The notes under the pieces were generated by a model that searched no databases, had not been told where the DNA came from, and worked only from the letters and a program-made list of their open reading frames with translations. The position numbers were made by a program, and so were the translations under genes. From NCBI GenBank assembly GCA_029718625.1, contig CM056376.1, forward strand, positions 20,595,091-20,659,090: a stretch of DNA of 64,000 nt, written 5' to 3'. Below, piece by piece: positions 20,800 to 33,359 of this stretch. Position 1 is the stretch's first letter. Every line of letters begins with the position of its first letter. The stretch comes from Synaphobranchus kaupii (taxonomy: Eukaryota > Chordata > Actinopteri > Anguilliformes > Synaphobranchidae).

Positions 20800-23700
20800 A
20801 TGAAAGTGATCACTTAGTACGATTAAGTAATGACTGACCTTGCTTTATGTGGATATGAGTGCAGAAACCATGCCAGAAAAATAAACTGCACACCTTCACA
20901 GAACCACCAAAATCCTGTACTGTTGGAACAAAATTGTACTTCCATTTTCTTTCATTTACAATTAAATGGCTAATAATGGGGTAACTAGTAACTAGTTCGG
21001 TATGTTTGCTACAAAAAGGCTTGTATGATCTAACTAGCTAGCTAGTTATATCATACAACTGACATTCAAACTTTTATATAAAATAAGAGGGCTATAAATG
21101 CAGCGTGCCATCTCTTTCTATTGTTTTTTAATACCAGGCTATCTATACCATCACCTCTTTCACCCTGTAATCCACCCCCATAGCTGTGCAGTTACTGTGC
21201 AATCCATGGAACTGGCTCAGGCAAATTGCAAATATATAATCCATAATCCACCTGACCTGAATTGTGAATAATAGAAAACAGTTGTGAGCACTCGGTAAAG
21301 CTATTAAAATGCACATGTTATGCTGGCTGAGACACTGATAAAACATTTTTCACCACGATCAAAAACAAATTCTGTAATTGTATAAAAGTACTATGATATT
21401 CACTTTTCTTTCTAAAAGTTTATAATTTTAGATAATTTTGTTTGTTTGTTTTATACAAAAAAATATATTTCATTCATCTTCAGGACTTGAAAAATAACAT
21501 TTGTATTGCATTTTATGAATGTGTGTCTGAACATTTTATGTTTGATATATTTTCTTTTGGAATAACAGGAGTGGCTCTACAGTCTTAATGCAACCACAGA
21601 AAAATCAGATTTCATATAAACAACATATGGAATATACTACAACATATGGATTAATACTAAGCACTGCTGCTTATAAATGCTAGTTTACATTATGCCACTC
21701 AGCTGAAACCCCAATGACAATGAAGCATTTGTTAATACCCTGAACGTTTATAAGTATGTTGTACACCATCAACCTACATTCACATGAGCTCACACACAGT
21801 CCTACTCAGCAAAAAAGGGTAGTAAAGCACTGTGTTTTAATTAAGATCTCATATTATACTCAAGAGAACCAAAATGCATAATATTGAGCAGTACATATTT
21901 CCTCTGGGAGAACAAAGTTAATCTAACTTTAAGCTTCATGGTGTTACGATGGACTCATAATTCTATAAATAAATGATTCTGCGGTGCAGTAGCCCAACTT
22001 ATTGCCTGCCATTTTGTCCCATATAGAACGTGAGCGATGAATGTAGTCTAGCATGTTATTAGACCATGGTACACATTACCAGAAATAGGCAGAGAAATTA
22101 CAGAAGAGTCATGTTACAGAGTACTTTCCCCATGTTACAGAGTGCTTTCAGGCTGGTGAAAAGGACAATAATCCCACTACCAATAATAGAAGTTTGTCTC
22201 TGGTGGGATTAAAGCAAAAGCAAAGGCTTTCCTGAGAGACTCACAGGTGAGTGCCAGGCAGTGTTGCTGTCGCTTATTAAAAAAACAAAACAAGGATGCG
22301 CCTTGTTACTCTGACTGCCGTCCCTTTCCAGATTTTTTAGTGAGTGGGCATCTCCGGGGGCTCTTCAGGTGGTGGGATTGTTTTAGATACCACCCAATGA
22401 GTAATTAATCACTGCTGCCAACCCAACACGTATTAAATAACTGACTGTCCGAACGTTCCCCTCTCTTGTTTTTTGTGCACATAAATAGCACGGTGGTTAT
22501 TTAAGATTTAATTCTCGGCTGCTAACCCCTGTGCCCTTCGCTAAGAACAAGCTCAGCCAGCGGAGGTGTCATTGCAATTGAATGAATTAAGCATAAGTTC
22601 ACACTCAAAGCAGAAATTCTGAGTCTCGGAATCACAATTTGAGGAGAGAGAAGTTGTGCCTTTTTTGCACTGCAGGTGAACAATCTGAGCATGTATCGCC
22701 CATAGCCTTTTAGATACAGCTTTGTCAGGACAGTTATGCAGTAATTCACCATCAGTAGTCAGAAGTCGCTATTGCATTTGTCTGTAATTAATTTTCCTAT
22801 GTGCTTGTCTCAAATATTTAAATGTAATCATAACAGCAATGGTCCTCATATAAATAACAAATTAAACCAGTTACATGCAATTGTATCCTATCAATAAACA
22901 TCTGTGGCTATAATATTCAATGGCATGTTGTGCTTAATTGGCTCCAGTGGAACCAATTAAACTTGAGCCCAGTCCATAGAGTAATATGAACAGAAAAAAT
23001 ACAAATGAAATGGATTTAAATGAAACAGCTATCTTGTTGTCCAAAATGAATATACCATAAGAATTCCAAGTCATTCTAAATCGAAACATTTAATGGCGGC
23101 AACACTTCACTAAGGGTGTCTATGTTTTATTTGCTTGTAGTTTCAATTACTTTTACTGATGTTGTGAATTAAGGAAATCAAGAGACTGTAAAAGGTCACT
23201 TTATTTCATGAGCAAACACATCCAAATCTCTGCCATGGTTTATTAGTTTTACACATCAACACAGCCTTATTCCTGGGACCCGCTGTGCCACTCTTGTATA
23301 GTGTGGTGAGCAAATTTCTTTTTCAGTTCTTTCATTCTGAAAAGGCCTCTGGTGGCAAGTTAATGCATGGCAATAATCATGAAGTTGACCTTTCCAAGCT
23401 AATTCATTCATAGGTTTTCTTTCTTCTTTCAGATATGGGTGTCGCTGGTTATTGATGAGGTCACTGGCCATTATTTGCCCCTAATGTCAAAGGAATTTTT
23501 ACTCATAAATCAAATTACATCACATATAATTTACAAGTGTCAAGCCAAATGGCTCCAGAGGCCTGATAAGCACAGACCGTATGGGTGGAGATCGATAAAA
23601 TACATATCAATTACTATTGATTCTTGATATTCTTTGTTAACCTTTTGACCCGGCTCTCGGTGGTATAGTTCTTCTGTTGGGGTCAGTGGCTTCTGTCGTG

Positions 23701-24240
23701 TCAGAGGTGTGTTCCTGTGATGCTGTCTGCGGAGGTTTATCTGTCTGCTATCCAACACGAGCATTCAAAAACCCGTTTTTCAAAAACAAGGCAACGACCT
23801 GGTCACCCCAGTTTGACTGCAGGCAAGCTTAAGCACTGATTAAAAAGGAAGCTAATCTAACAGGAGGGTTTCAAAGCACCATTTCAGTGATGGATTACCA
23901 AACACAAGGGTCTCCTGTAGAAATACCTCCAAATCCTTGACCGTCACCATGTACCGTAGTTCTAAAGAGAAACATGTCTTACAGGGACATCCTTTGACCC
24001 AGTAACATATGTGAATTTGTCAGCTGAGGAAAGGGAAAAACATATTTTATTGTGTGTGCTCTTTATACTGTAGGTGTACAGGTAGAATATTAATTGTTAT
24101 AAAGAGATTTAAATCATTCTCTCTCTGAATGTCTTGTATCTTGATCTAAGTGATCAAAGAACTTGAAATCATCTACACCCCATGCATGGAAGGTCTATAG
24201 TATTATTTTTTACCCCCCCACGCCCGTACTCATCCTGGCC
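20800..24240. other. Intergenic stretch, no recognised gene
   Basis: AT-rich, with only short ORFs. The part at ~22300-22760 has mixed composition with homeodomain-like TAATTAATCA sites and could be a conserved non-coding element, but that needs comparison with other fish. Confidence 0.4.
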
Positions 24241-24389
24241 CACACCACATCACACCAGAGCAACTGATGGGTAATTGCAGCATTGTTGGTCCACTGAAAT
24301 TTTGCTCTCCACGGGAGCTGCAGGCATTTTGTCGATCCTCACCCCCTCCCTGAGAAAGAGTGTAAAGTGAAAAGAAAAGAAGGGAGAGT

Positions 24390-24660
24390 AAAAGGCGCGC
24401 CCGTCAAATGTCTGCCGTGAGCGACGGCTTTGAGGCCCGAGTGCCCTGCTGCTGTTTCTGCCCAGCGATTGGAGGGCCGGGCTGGTAGGAGAACGCCCCT
24501 CGCTCGCTCGCTCGCTCGCTCGCTCGTTCGCCGCCCCCTCCCAAGGCCGCCCCTGAGCGGCAGGACAAAATGAACACCGGCGGCGGTGGGGCGAACGGAA
24601 CGCCCGCGCAAGATCCACCGCGGTTCAAGCCCACGCAGCGCGGCGACAATTATCCTCATC
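24390..24660. promoter_or_regulatory. CpG-rich island with (CGCT)n
   Basis: A GC- and CpG-dense patch in otherwise AT-rich DNA, with GGCGCGCCCG near 24395, a GCTC/CGCT tetranucleotide run at ~24500-24525 and GCGC clusters to ~24650. Overlapping frames here (24250-24842) show only compositional Ala/Arg/Ser-rich translations. It could be an unannotated promoter or first exon, but no coding homology was seen. Confidence 0.45.
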
Positions 24661-24849
24661 AATCAATGCGCACTTTCCCCTGCTCAGCCACCTCCATCCC
24701 GAGCAGCAAACGCAGGCAGAAACTGGGAGCAGGAGAGCTTTGCGGATTGCTTATTGGCACATTCTCCGTGAAAGTTGACAGACGATTTCACATTCGCGAG
24801 AAGTTTTACGGCCTTTTATGGGGTGTTACAAAAAAGCTCTGATGTCTGT

Positions 24850-25653
24850 GTGGTACTTTTTGCCGTCTGATTTATCAAATCGAGAGAAAAGGGAAGTGAC
24901 TCATGCAAAATGTCGCCCTCCACATTTACTGTTAACAGCCAGAAAATTGATACATTTTTAAAGTGAATGAGCAGAACTGAGCTCATACAAAATGGACCCG
25001 AGGTCAAAACACTCAGTTTCTTACATGATAAGAAATCACAGAATGGGGAGGCATACAGTTAAGCATTTGTAAGTAGCCAAGCTACACTCGGATGTGTAAA
25101 AAAAAGTGATTGATTTCACAATTACTAATCATTAATGAATGCATGATTCATTCATGGATCTCTGTGATTGAAAAAAAATGAAATGGAAAATTCACTGCTG
25201 GAAGGCAATCTTGAGCCATAGAATAAATAACAATACGTTAAGCACCACCAACCTGTAGCCCATCTGGGTGATGTACAGCAGCCATTTTGTGCCAGAATGC
25301 TTCCAGTGCATCAGCTCCTGGGAACAGCAGTCCTCCAAGGTTGGTGAGGATACATAATAATGTTCTGAGATACTGGCTTTGGGAGCGTGGGTGTGGAAGG
25401 TTTCCTGGATCAGGCCAGGTCAGACAGAAGGCCGTAGAAGTGGGGGCGCCCCCTGTATCAGGAAGTGTACGGAGCACTCCTGTGGTGGGGAGGGCAGGGT
25501 AGAGAGGGCCTCGGCAGGCCGCGCACCTCTCTCAGGAGCACTCAGTCACAAGGAGAACGCCAGGGAGAGCTCGCCTGCCGCTGTGTCTGAGATTCAATTG
25601 TCTCACAAGGAGGGGGGTTGGGGGCTCCTTGCTGCAATGCTGGAGTCAACCCA
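24850..25653. other. Intergenic stretch, no recognised gene
   Basis: Nothing recognised. The part from 25250 to 25650 is more GC-rich and unlike its surroundings, but frames here do not resemble known proteins. Confidence 0.4.
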
Positions 25654-25934
25654 CTTGTTTTCCCCACACGATGTACCAGAGAAGAAGAGAGTCATGATCA
25701 CAGCTGACCCCAGTATCCTTGTGAGGGCGAGGCAGTTCATCACAGTGTCTCTCTCACACGGATCCCACTTGCCCTGTTTATGAAATAGTGGAGTTTGGTT
25801 TTGGCAGTGGCTGCCCCTGGGGATGTGGCCCTGTTGTATATGAGCACTGCTTTTACATTCTGCCCAGATCCCTTTCCCCTCTAACTCACCGCTTAACACT
25901 AGATGCCCAATCTGTTCAGATCTGACTGCTCTCT
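25654..25934 (+). repeat. Duplicated ~280 bp segment, copy B
   Basis: Same orientation as 20052-20332, 5.6 kb away. The difference pattern (mostly single-base changes) suggests an old duplication or two insertions of one unrecognised repeat family. Confidence 0.9.
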
Positions 25935-25939
25935 TAATT

Positions 25940-27168
25940 AATGCCAAGCTCTGCATTTTTGAATATTAAACAAGCACTGAAGTTCATTGCTTTTGTCTCC
26001 CTGCTCAACTAAATTTTGTAAATTAAAAAAACGAATACAAAAAAACACAATAACACAAAAACACATAATTCACACTTGATATTGTTTATTATTTTAAATT
26101 GTGCTTGTTAAATTGTGTGTAGGTCCTGGGCACAGTCACAACTTCCGAAAGAATGGCCATTTTAAAGAGCTTTGAAACATTTTAAAAGTATTTTTTAAAA
26201 AGATGGGAATCTCAAAGCAGCACAACCTTTCAAATAACAGCCTCTTTGAGTAACTTGCTATAAATGCCATTAAATTCCAGTTCTGGCTCTACTCTACCCT
26301 GTGTCAGGTCTTCTTAACTGCAGCGACATTCTGCCTTAAAATGAATGGCAATTAAGGAAAGCAAAAATGTGGGAGGAATACATAAAGTATACATTAAAGT
26401 TAGTTGAAAATTAACTAATTTGATGAGCATGGATTGAAAGTGGGGATGGGCCTGCTTAATTATGTGGCACAGAAGACAGAATGAGGCAGTGAATATGCAG
26501 AACAATATTGGAGGGAGAGGGGAGGTGGGGGGGGGGGGGGGGGGGGGCGAGGACACAGCGGCTGGGTAACACAGTTAATCATGTGGCCTGTCGGCTCCAT
26601 CTCTCCGCGGAGTCCTCTCTCTGCAGAATCAGCCATTTCTTCCACTCCGACAGCCTGGCTCAACTCAATCTGCCTAATAAGGCCCCAATCTCTGCCAAAG
26701 TCTCATTCCACAGGAACATCCAAAGCCTGTGGCTCAAAAGCCGATTAGAGCAAACACAAACAATAAAGTCCCTCTCTCTCTCTCTCTCTCTTTTATTTTT
26801 CTTTCTCTCAATTTCTCTCCAACTCTGTCTCTCTCAAACACACACTGCACAAAAGGTAGAAAACAAAAGCTATATTGTAGCCTCGCTTTACGCTTGAGCC
26901 GAGAAGCCCATATCCTCATACTCCTTCAGTTAGGAGTCCTTTCCTCGGGATACACGGAAAAGTAAAAAAGAAGAATGCAGTGTTGAAAAGCAGTTATCCT
27001 GTAATTCCTAAGGAATTCCTCAAAACTAAAGGAAGTTATATGTGAAACATCACTGAATGGAAAATGTTTTGGTTTGAATGGAACTCCTTCTTGGTTAGCC
27101 CTGGAATTTATTTCACCAACAGAGAGCAATGTTCAGTGCAATTTCTCACCAGACTTTGTGAGAGTGAC
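25940..27168. other. Intergenic stretch with poly-G and CT microsatellites
   Basis: Holds a ~20 bp G run (26528-26547) in a purine-rich patch and a (CT)n run at 26771-26792. No gene recognised. Confidence 0.5.
26521..26550. repeat. Poly-G tract
   Basis: Around 20 consecutive G within GGAGGTGGGG context, a potential G-quadruplex former and a likely length-variable site. Confidence 0.85.
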
Positions 27169-27171
27169 ACT

Positions 27172-29643
27172 GGGCCTCATTCATGAAACGTTCCTAAATA
27201 TGCGCGTACATTTATGTACAAAACAAGTTGGTACAAAAAACGCCAGATTCATCGAACCGTGTTGGAAAGGCAGATTTTATTCATATTCCGTGTGTATGTT
27301 CATACATTCCGATTCAACGTAAATTAATAAGTAAATGCATGCACCTTATTTTGTGATTAGCATAAATCCACGCCCATAAATTTCCATATGTGGAAGTTGT
27401 GAATTGCATTGAAAGGTGCATATGGAGTGGCCCGGAAAAAGCAAAAGAAAAAATATTCCGACACTCAAATCGAGGTTTTATTAGGAGATGTTCAGTCAAG
27501 GAAATTTTTTTTTTGTATTGTCACTACTGGTGTCATGTGAACTGGTAAAGTAAAGGCCAAGCAGGAGATAACATGCACTATCAATGCAGGATCACCCATC
27601 ACAGAAACTGTTAAAGTAGTAAAATAAAAAAAAAATGGATTGACATTAAATTGGAAGCGAATGCATAGCTGCACACAAAAGCACCACAGCTACAGGAGGT
27701 GGCCAATTTGCGAGCGCATTGCCTCCATCTGCTAAGCATGCGGTCTTTCTCGCAGCCCGGAAATAAATAAAACGTTATTCATTTTGTCATTTTGTTGGTG
27801 TTCTGTGGGTGAGTCGTGGTTTGAAATCGGGTAATCACATACCGTATTTTGTGATTACCACTTGCTGGTAATCGCATTGCTGGCGCGTTCTAATTGCGGT
27901 CACATTGTCGAGTTTGAGTGGTGGTTCATCCGACAGCATCCCTACTTCAGGTCGATTGGGGATGGCTGGTATTATTTTGCACACCTTCTCAGGTTTGTGG
28001 AAAAGTTGAGCAACACACACTTCGCATCACATATGACCGGCTATACCAGGTCATATGTGTTAGATTGTGCTAGACTTGCTAGATTCATCCTGTTGCTAAT
28101 CGCTACATTTTATCGCAATGTTTAGCATCATATAAGAAGAGTGTATTTTGAGAGTGTATTTTGGCTAACTAGTGCCACGGTGGTGAAATGTAGGCTATTA
28201 CAGTTGTAACTGACTATTGGCTGTTGTACAGTATACGTATGTGACGTGGCAGTACATGTGATCTCACACCAACTGGTGCATCTGGCTACGCCCTTCCACC
28301 TTACTCAATCGCAGCAATCACATTTTATTTCTCCCTCTCGGCTATTCTCCCACTTTGTGAGGCCATGGGAAAAATAAGTAGCAGGACTGACCTAAAAAGG
28401 CACTTCATGACATCGAACCACAAAGACACAGTAGCCCGCAAGATACCTACATTAGTTAACTTAGCTAACAGTTAAATGGTTATGACTGGTCAATGTTCAT
28501 GTTTATGCAGTTTTGACCAAAATTAGATCATGTTCCTTGATGTTTTAATGTGGCTATATGACTCAATTTAGCGAAGTTACTACAAGTTTCATTGTATATT
28601 AATTCATGGCTAACTTAGCAGTCTTTTATAACGTTAACTGTTACTAGAAAATTATCCAAATTAAGAGGAGAGCTAAGTTTATAACTATATGCAGCCTACA
28701 TTAATGTTAACATAGCCCATTTGTATCAAAGGCTATCAAAGCTGTTATGTTGTAAGATAGCAAAACTGTGCAAAACAAAGTGCCACAAGCTCATACAACA
28801 TGACATAATTTCGGAAATTGTGGTATCCATCTATGTATCTCTCCTGCACTGGGTTGTAAGTGTGTGGGGTCAGTCATGTGGGATGTCTCTGTGAACTTGA
28901 ATCAGACAAATAACTGTGGTGGCTAGTGATTTTAATAGATAATGTTCTATACAGTTTTGTTGAATTTATACAGTTTTGCAGGCATGAAAATAAGGGCAGC
29001 TCTCTCCAGAGGTTGACAGCTATGTGATAGGCTACATAGAAAGTGGGGAAACTAGTAGGCCTACGTGGCATGGGCAACCCAACAGTCTGTAATTGTTGCT
29101 AGAAAAGTCTTTTCTAATCGCAAACAGGGTTATCCTTATCTAGCATCCCCTACCACTCCGAAACCTCACCCATTCTCCAGTTCTCGGCCTCGGCTCAGCA
29201 GCCGGAGCGAGCAGCTCAAGCAAAACAAATTATGGCTGTGAATGAGCATACACTGTGCTGTGAATGAGCATACACGTGGAAAAAAAAGGGGGGCGTGGCT
29301 TGCTAACTCGAACCCAACCCTTTCATGAGTATCTTTCCCACCCCCGATTTTGGCATTTTTTGAACCGCAAACAGAGGCGTGGTCGCTCTGAAACAGCCCG
29401 GTAAGTTACCCTTTAACAAAAAATAAAAATTCATGTTCAAATCGATATTCAAAAGGTACATTTAGTGGCATTTTGAATTTACGTTTGAGGTACGCATGGT
29501 CCTGAGCAGGTGTAAAGTTTGTTCGTACATACGAACAAATCTCAGGTACGAAAGTGTTGATGAATGCCAAAATACGGACAATATTGCTAATTCCGAGCAT
29601 TTACGTACAAATTTGTTCTACTCACATTTCATGAATGAGGCCC
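27172..29643 (+). mobile_element. Harbinger-like element, 2.47 kb, with 3-bp target duplication
   Basis: The ends GGGCCTCATTCATGAAA and, inverted, GGGCCTCATTCATGAAAT form terminal repeats flanked by ACT on both sides (27169-27171, 29644-29646). Inside, from ~27425, is a broken Myb-like ORF of the Harbinger type. No DDE transposase was found, so it is non-autonomous. A 22 bp direct repeat (CTGTGAATGAGCATACAC) sits at 29234-29275. The AT-rich middle (28140-29100) is unexplained and may contain a further insertion. Confidence 0.75.
27425..27780 (+). pseudogene. Myb-like accessory ORF remnant of the Harbinger element
   Basis: In shifting frames the + strand gives KKKYSDTQIEVLLGDVQSRK (~27448-27505) and then KKKWIDIKLEAN (~27628-27665), which match the order of motifs in Harbinger Myb-like proteins (FSxxEIEVLLxEV, then KKWxDIKxxAK). 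A poly-T tract and stops break the frame. These motifs parallel those in the relic at 18417-19367, so the two elements are related. Confidence 0.6.
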
Positions 29644-29729
29644 ACTCTCTGTAAATATACAGTAGATATGTATATTATATATGGACCTATGAATCAGTTT
29701 AGACAGGATGTTGTAGGTGTCCCAAATTT

Positions 29730-29766
29730 AATAATAATAATAATAATAAAAAATAAAATAAAATAA

Positions 29767-29823
<57 letters not shown>
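29730..29823. repeat. (TAA)n microsatellite
   Basis: AATAAT/AATAAA trinucleotide and tetranucleotide repeats ending in a (TAA)n run. Confidence 0.95.
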
Positions 29824-29826
<3 letters not shown>

Positions 29827-29829
29827 GCA

Positions 29830-31425
29830 CGGTTAACAGCACTGCAGATGTTGTTGAACCTCCATCAAGTAAAATCAAACTGAAATACCATACTGGCATT
29901 GCAACAACATCATTTTAAATAAAACATATAACAAATATAATAAAAGTCCATAACAGGACTTTTTCTTTTGCATGTACAAATAATTGCATGTATTATTCAT
30001 TTAAGATGTAATTATCTGTGCATATATAGCCTACCAACAGTACCATTGAAAAGCTGTGTTGAAGTACCCAAAAGATGATTATAACAAACAGCATAAATCT
30101 AGGATTGATATACGATAGCTAGAAAGAGGTTCTGAGAAAGGGCCTTAATTTGCCCAAATGTGAATTAATGCTAGTTGCTTCAGGAAAACAATACCACCAT
30201 CACCACCAATATTAACAACAGCAACAGTGGGCTTAATGCCAAATGCCTTTTTTGTGCCTATTCTGGCCTGAGAGGTGATCTGTTTACAAGCCGACAGAAT
30301 CACTCCACAGATCTTGTCTACCCAGCAGTTGAATCTATCCTCCAGGCCTGGGGAATGGTCTGGTAACATCAACTCTGTCCGACAACTTTCTCAACTGGAG
30401 CACGGTGTTCTCAGAGATAGCCCTTTAATGTTTTGAACCCTGAGGATAACCCAAAACAAAGATGGCATCCAGAGCATAAAAAACAATGTGATTACATCAT
30501 TATCACTAATGGTCAGAAAGAAGCATGGACTTAGCAAAGTCTTGTAGTTCCACCCATTTCTGGCTCCCTACACTAAATTACTGTCACACGCATTACCCTC
30601 CCTCAATACTGCTTTTGTTTCGTATGATATTCAGAGAGCTTTGATAATTGGCAGCTTGTGTAAACTTTAAACTGTGAACATCATGCTCGACAGAGTGGTC
30701 AAATGTTTCTATGGATTTTCTCTTGTGCCGGTTAAAGGGTTGAATATGTTTTGAATGTTGAAAAATTTAACCTGGCAACACTGTACACATCCATTCGATG
30801 CAAAATAACACATGATAAAACTTCTTCAAATAATACAAATTGACAAACCATTTCCCTCAGACCAATTTTCCATTTAAAAATCATTCTTGTTATTTCAAGC
30901 ATGCTGCCTGCACCCTCTGTGTAATTATTGTGTGGAGGCAGAGAGGGGTCTAGGAGCAGAAGTTAGTCTTAGAATTTGCAGAAAATTGAGACATTCTTCA
31001 CTCTAAGATGCCACAGAATCACAGTACAGAAAACACTCAGGGAACATAAGAACATAAACAAACTGCCAGATTGATTTTTTTTGTACTCAGCTTTCAGATT
31101 TGAATAAATAAAGAAAAGATTTGCAGCAAAACTCTATACCCTTTCACAGAGATCGTTACAGTCCTTCTGAACTTATTGGCCAGGCGAATCTTTATTTACA
31201 AAAAAAACCCAGAATGTGGTTCATTCTCAGTGTTAACAGCTGAACAGCTTGGCTCCTGATCAAATTACTAAAATTCCTGCATTAGGAGAGGAAAATATAT
31301 GATGAGCCCTAAACTAGCTGAGGAAGCAATTCATGAGTGTGCATAATAAGCTTTTTAAAAAAAAAGTTTTTTTATTTTTTATTCTTTGTTTGCTGTTCTG
31401 TAACATTACATGCCACGCATACTGT
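29830..31425. other. Intergenic stretch, no recognised gene
   Basis: AT-rich. Short ORFs only, no transposon ends or structured repeats recognised. Confidence 0.45.
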
Positions 31426-33355
31426 GGGCCCTATCTTACACCCGGCGCAAAGTGGCGCTAACCCAAATGCAAGTGTCTTTGCTATCTTACACCCGGCGCT
31501 AGGTTCATTATAACGCCTAACGCTTACGTCCTTTAACTAGCATGTATTCTTGCGCCCATTACAAGTGAACTGGACGTGTTGGTCTTAAGATGAGGAGTGG
31601 CCAGGATTCTTTTTGGCGTATTGCTATCTTGAGCCAGCAGAAAGCGCTTGCGCTAGAACCACCACAAACCTGGTCTAAAGTCATGTCGCAGTTGTTTACG
31701 TTATTTTAACGGGGCATATAAGTGCGTCTACATAGGCGTGTGCACAACGCGCGTACCCTCCTGTCTGTTACACACAGGGGCGCGCACAAGCATGACTAAA
31801 ATATCTAGATCACAATGTGAAATATTATTATTGTGTAGGCTATATCAAAAATGCATAATAGTAAAAGGTTCCATAGGTCCACATACCTTTCCCTCGGCGA
31901 AGGGAAACGATGCCACATTACATTGCTCTCAGCCCACTCCATCAACATCCAGGCGATGTGCGATGGTACGGGACAATGGCTATCCATTAAAAAGGAGCTG
32001 ATAACACCTATATCAAGCCTAATGTGCGAATTGTCGTTTACACCTAATGCGTGAATTGTCAATCAATGGAAAACTCGCGCACTGCAATAGACGGACTTTG
32101 GAGTTCTGAAAATGCGCTTCAGACGTCATTACAATACAGCTCTGTTTATAGGAATACAGCCTGTAAGTAAATAGAATGGTTTGTGGCTGAAAAAAGTTCA
32201 AAACCTTGTCCAGTGAATATTGCTTTTATTGTTTTTCAAATAGCCTAGGCTACAGCGGATTCGCTGTGCATACATAAGGTTTTTTTGATAGCATATGGTT
32301 AAAAAACGGAGATAAATGTCATCATGTTAACTGAATTGTAACCTTAGCTATTCTTCGTCCTTCGTATATTTTAAATTACAGTGACAAGGTTTCCATACCC
32401 TCAGCTTATTAAAACCCCGCTGATTTCACCTAATAATTCCATAACTGAACAAAAGATTTTAAAGAGAACTAAGCGGCTAATTAGAAACGAAATTTGCAGC
32501 ACGTTACAAAATTAATTTACAATTAATTTTAATGCCATTATCATGTGCGCTTTACAGGCTCAGGTCTGTTTCCTCTGCTGTAAATCGCACTTTTCACGGT
32601 CTTCCTGGGAAAGTGGATCATTTTAAAGCATTACGCTACCAGTAAAATAGGTTGGTCGCATTTCCATAAGCAGGACATTATAGAATAAGAGAAAATATTC
32701 TGAACCTATGGGTTGCCAACCTGACAGATTTATTATATTTAGTGTCATCATTAAGGCAAAATAACGTTATTTATGTTATTAATCAAAATTAGAATGCAGG
32801 TAGCCTAATGAACTTCGGATGAAGCTTGAACATGAGTTCATTGCATAATCAAACAAAATTCGTTAAACAAGCAGGCTAATTTGGCGTTTTCTAAGGTGAG
32901 ATGGAAGCAATTGGTCGCTTATTCTCAGCTGTTGCAGGTGCTTTTAACGAAATTTAACCGCATATATTTTGTAAACAGCACTGTCAGGAATTACCGGGAA
33001 CTCATAATGGTTAGCCCGAATAATATTGATCATAGGCTACTATTGATCCATATAGCCTATTCCTTGATCGCACTAAACACGCATGAGCATGTCTGTTTCG
33101 CCATCATAAGCAATCCGCCAAGGTGGAAAAGCAGGCTTTTAAAGGGAATGGGATATAACATTTTGATTGGTTTATTGCATGTCACGCCCAAGACACACCT
33201 ATAATTAATGAAGAGACTAGGTTCAGCCCAGTTGCACCTTGCGCTGTGCTTAGCGCCCAAAAAACATGCCGTTAAAATAGTGGACTTGGACACGCCCTAA
33301 ATTGACTTAGCGCCATGCGCTTAGACCAAGCGCCAAGATCGCCAAGATAGGGCCC
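31426..33355 (-). mobile_element. GGGCCCTATCTT-family transposon, copy 2 (inverted relative to copy 1)
   Basis: A 1930 bp element in reverse orientation, with ends GGGCCCTATCTTACACCC (31426) and AAGATAGGGCCC (33355), and TGT on each side (31423-31425, 33356-33358). It aligns over its length with 3736-5682, including the conserved GGGAATGGGATAT region and the AT-rich core, with scattered differences. The short ORFs at 31738-32001 and 31805-32062 are the counterparts of those in copy 1, with no known domain. The two insertions have different target triplets (TCA and TGT), so this is independent insertion and not segmental duplication. Confidence 0.85.
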
Positions 33356-33359
33356 TGTA

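Noticed and set aside
24250..24842. Several overlapping Ala/Arg/Ser-rich frames at the CpG island
   Set aside because: Open on both strands because of high GC. The repeated Arg-Ala-Ser pattern comes from the CGCT run. Not supported as genes.
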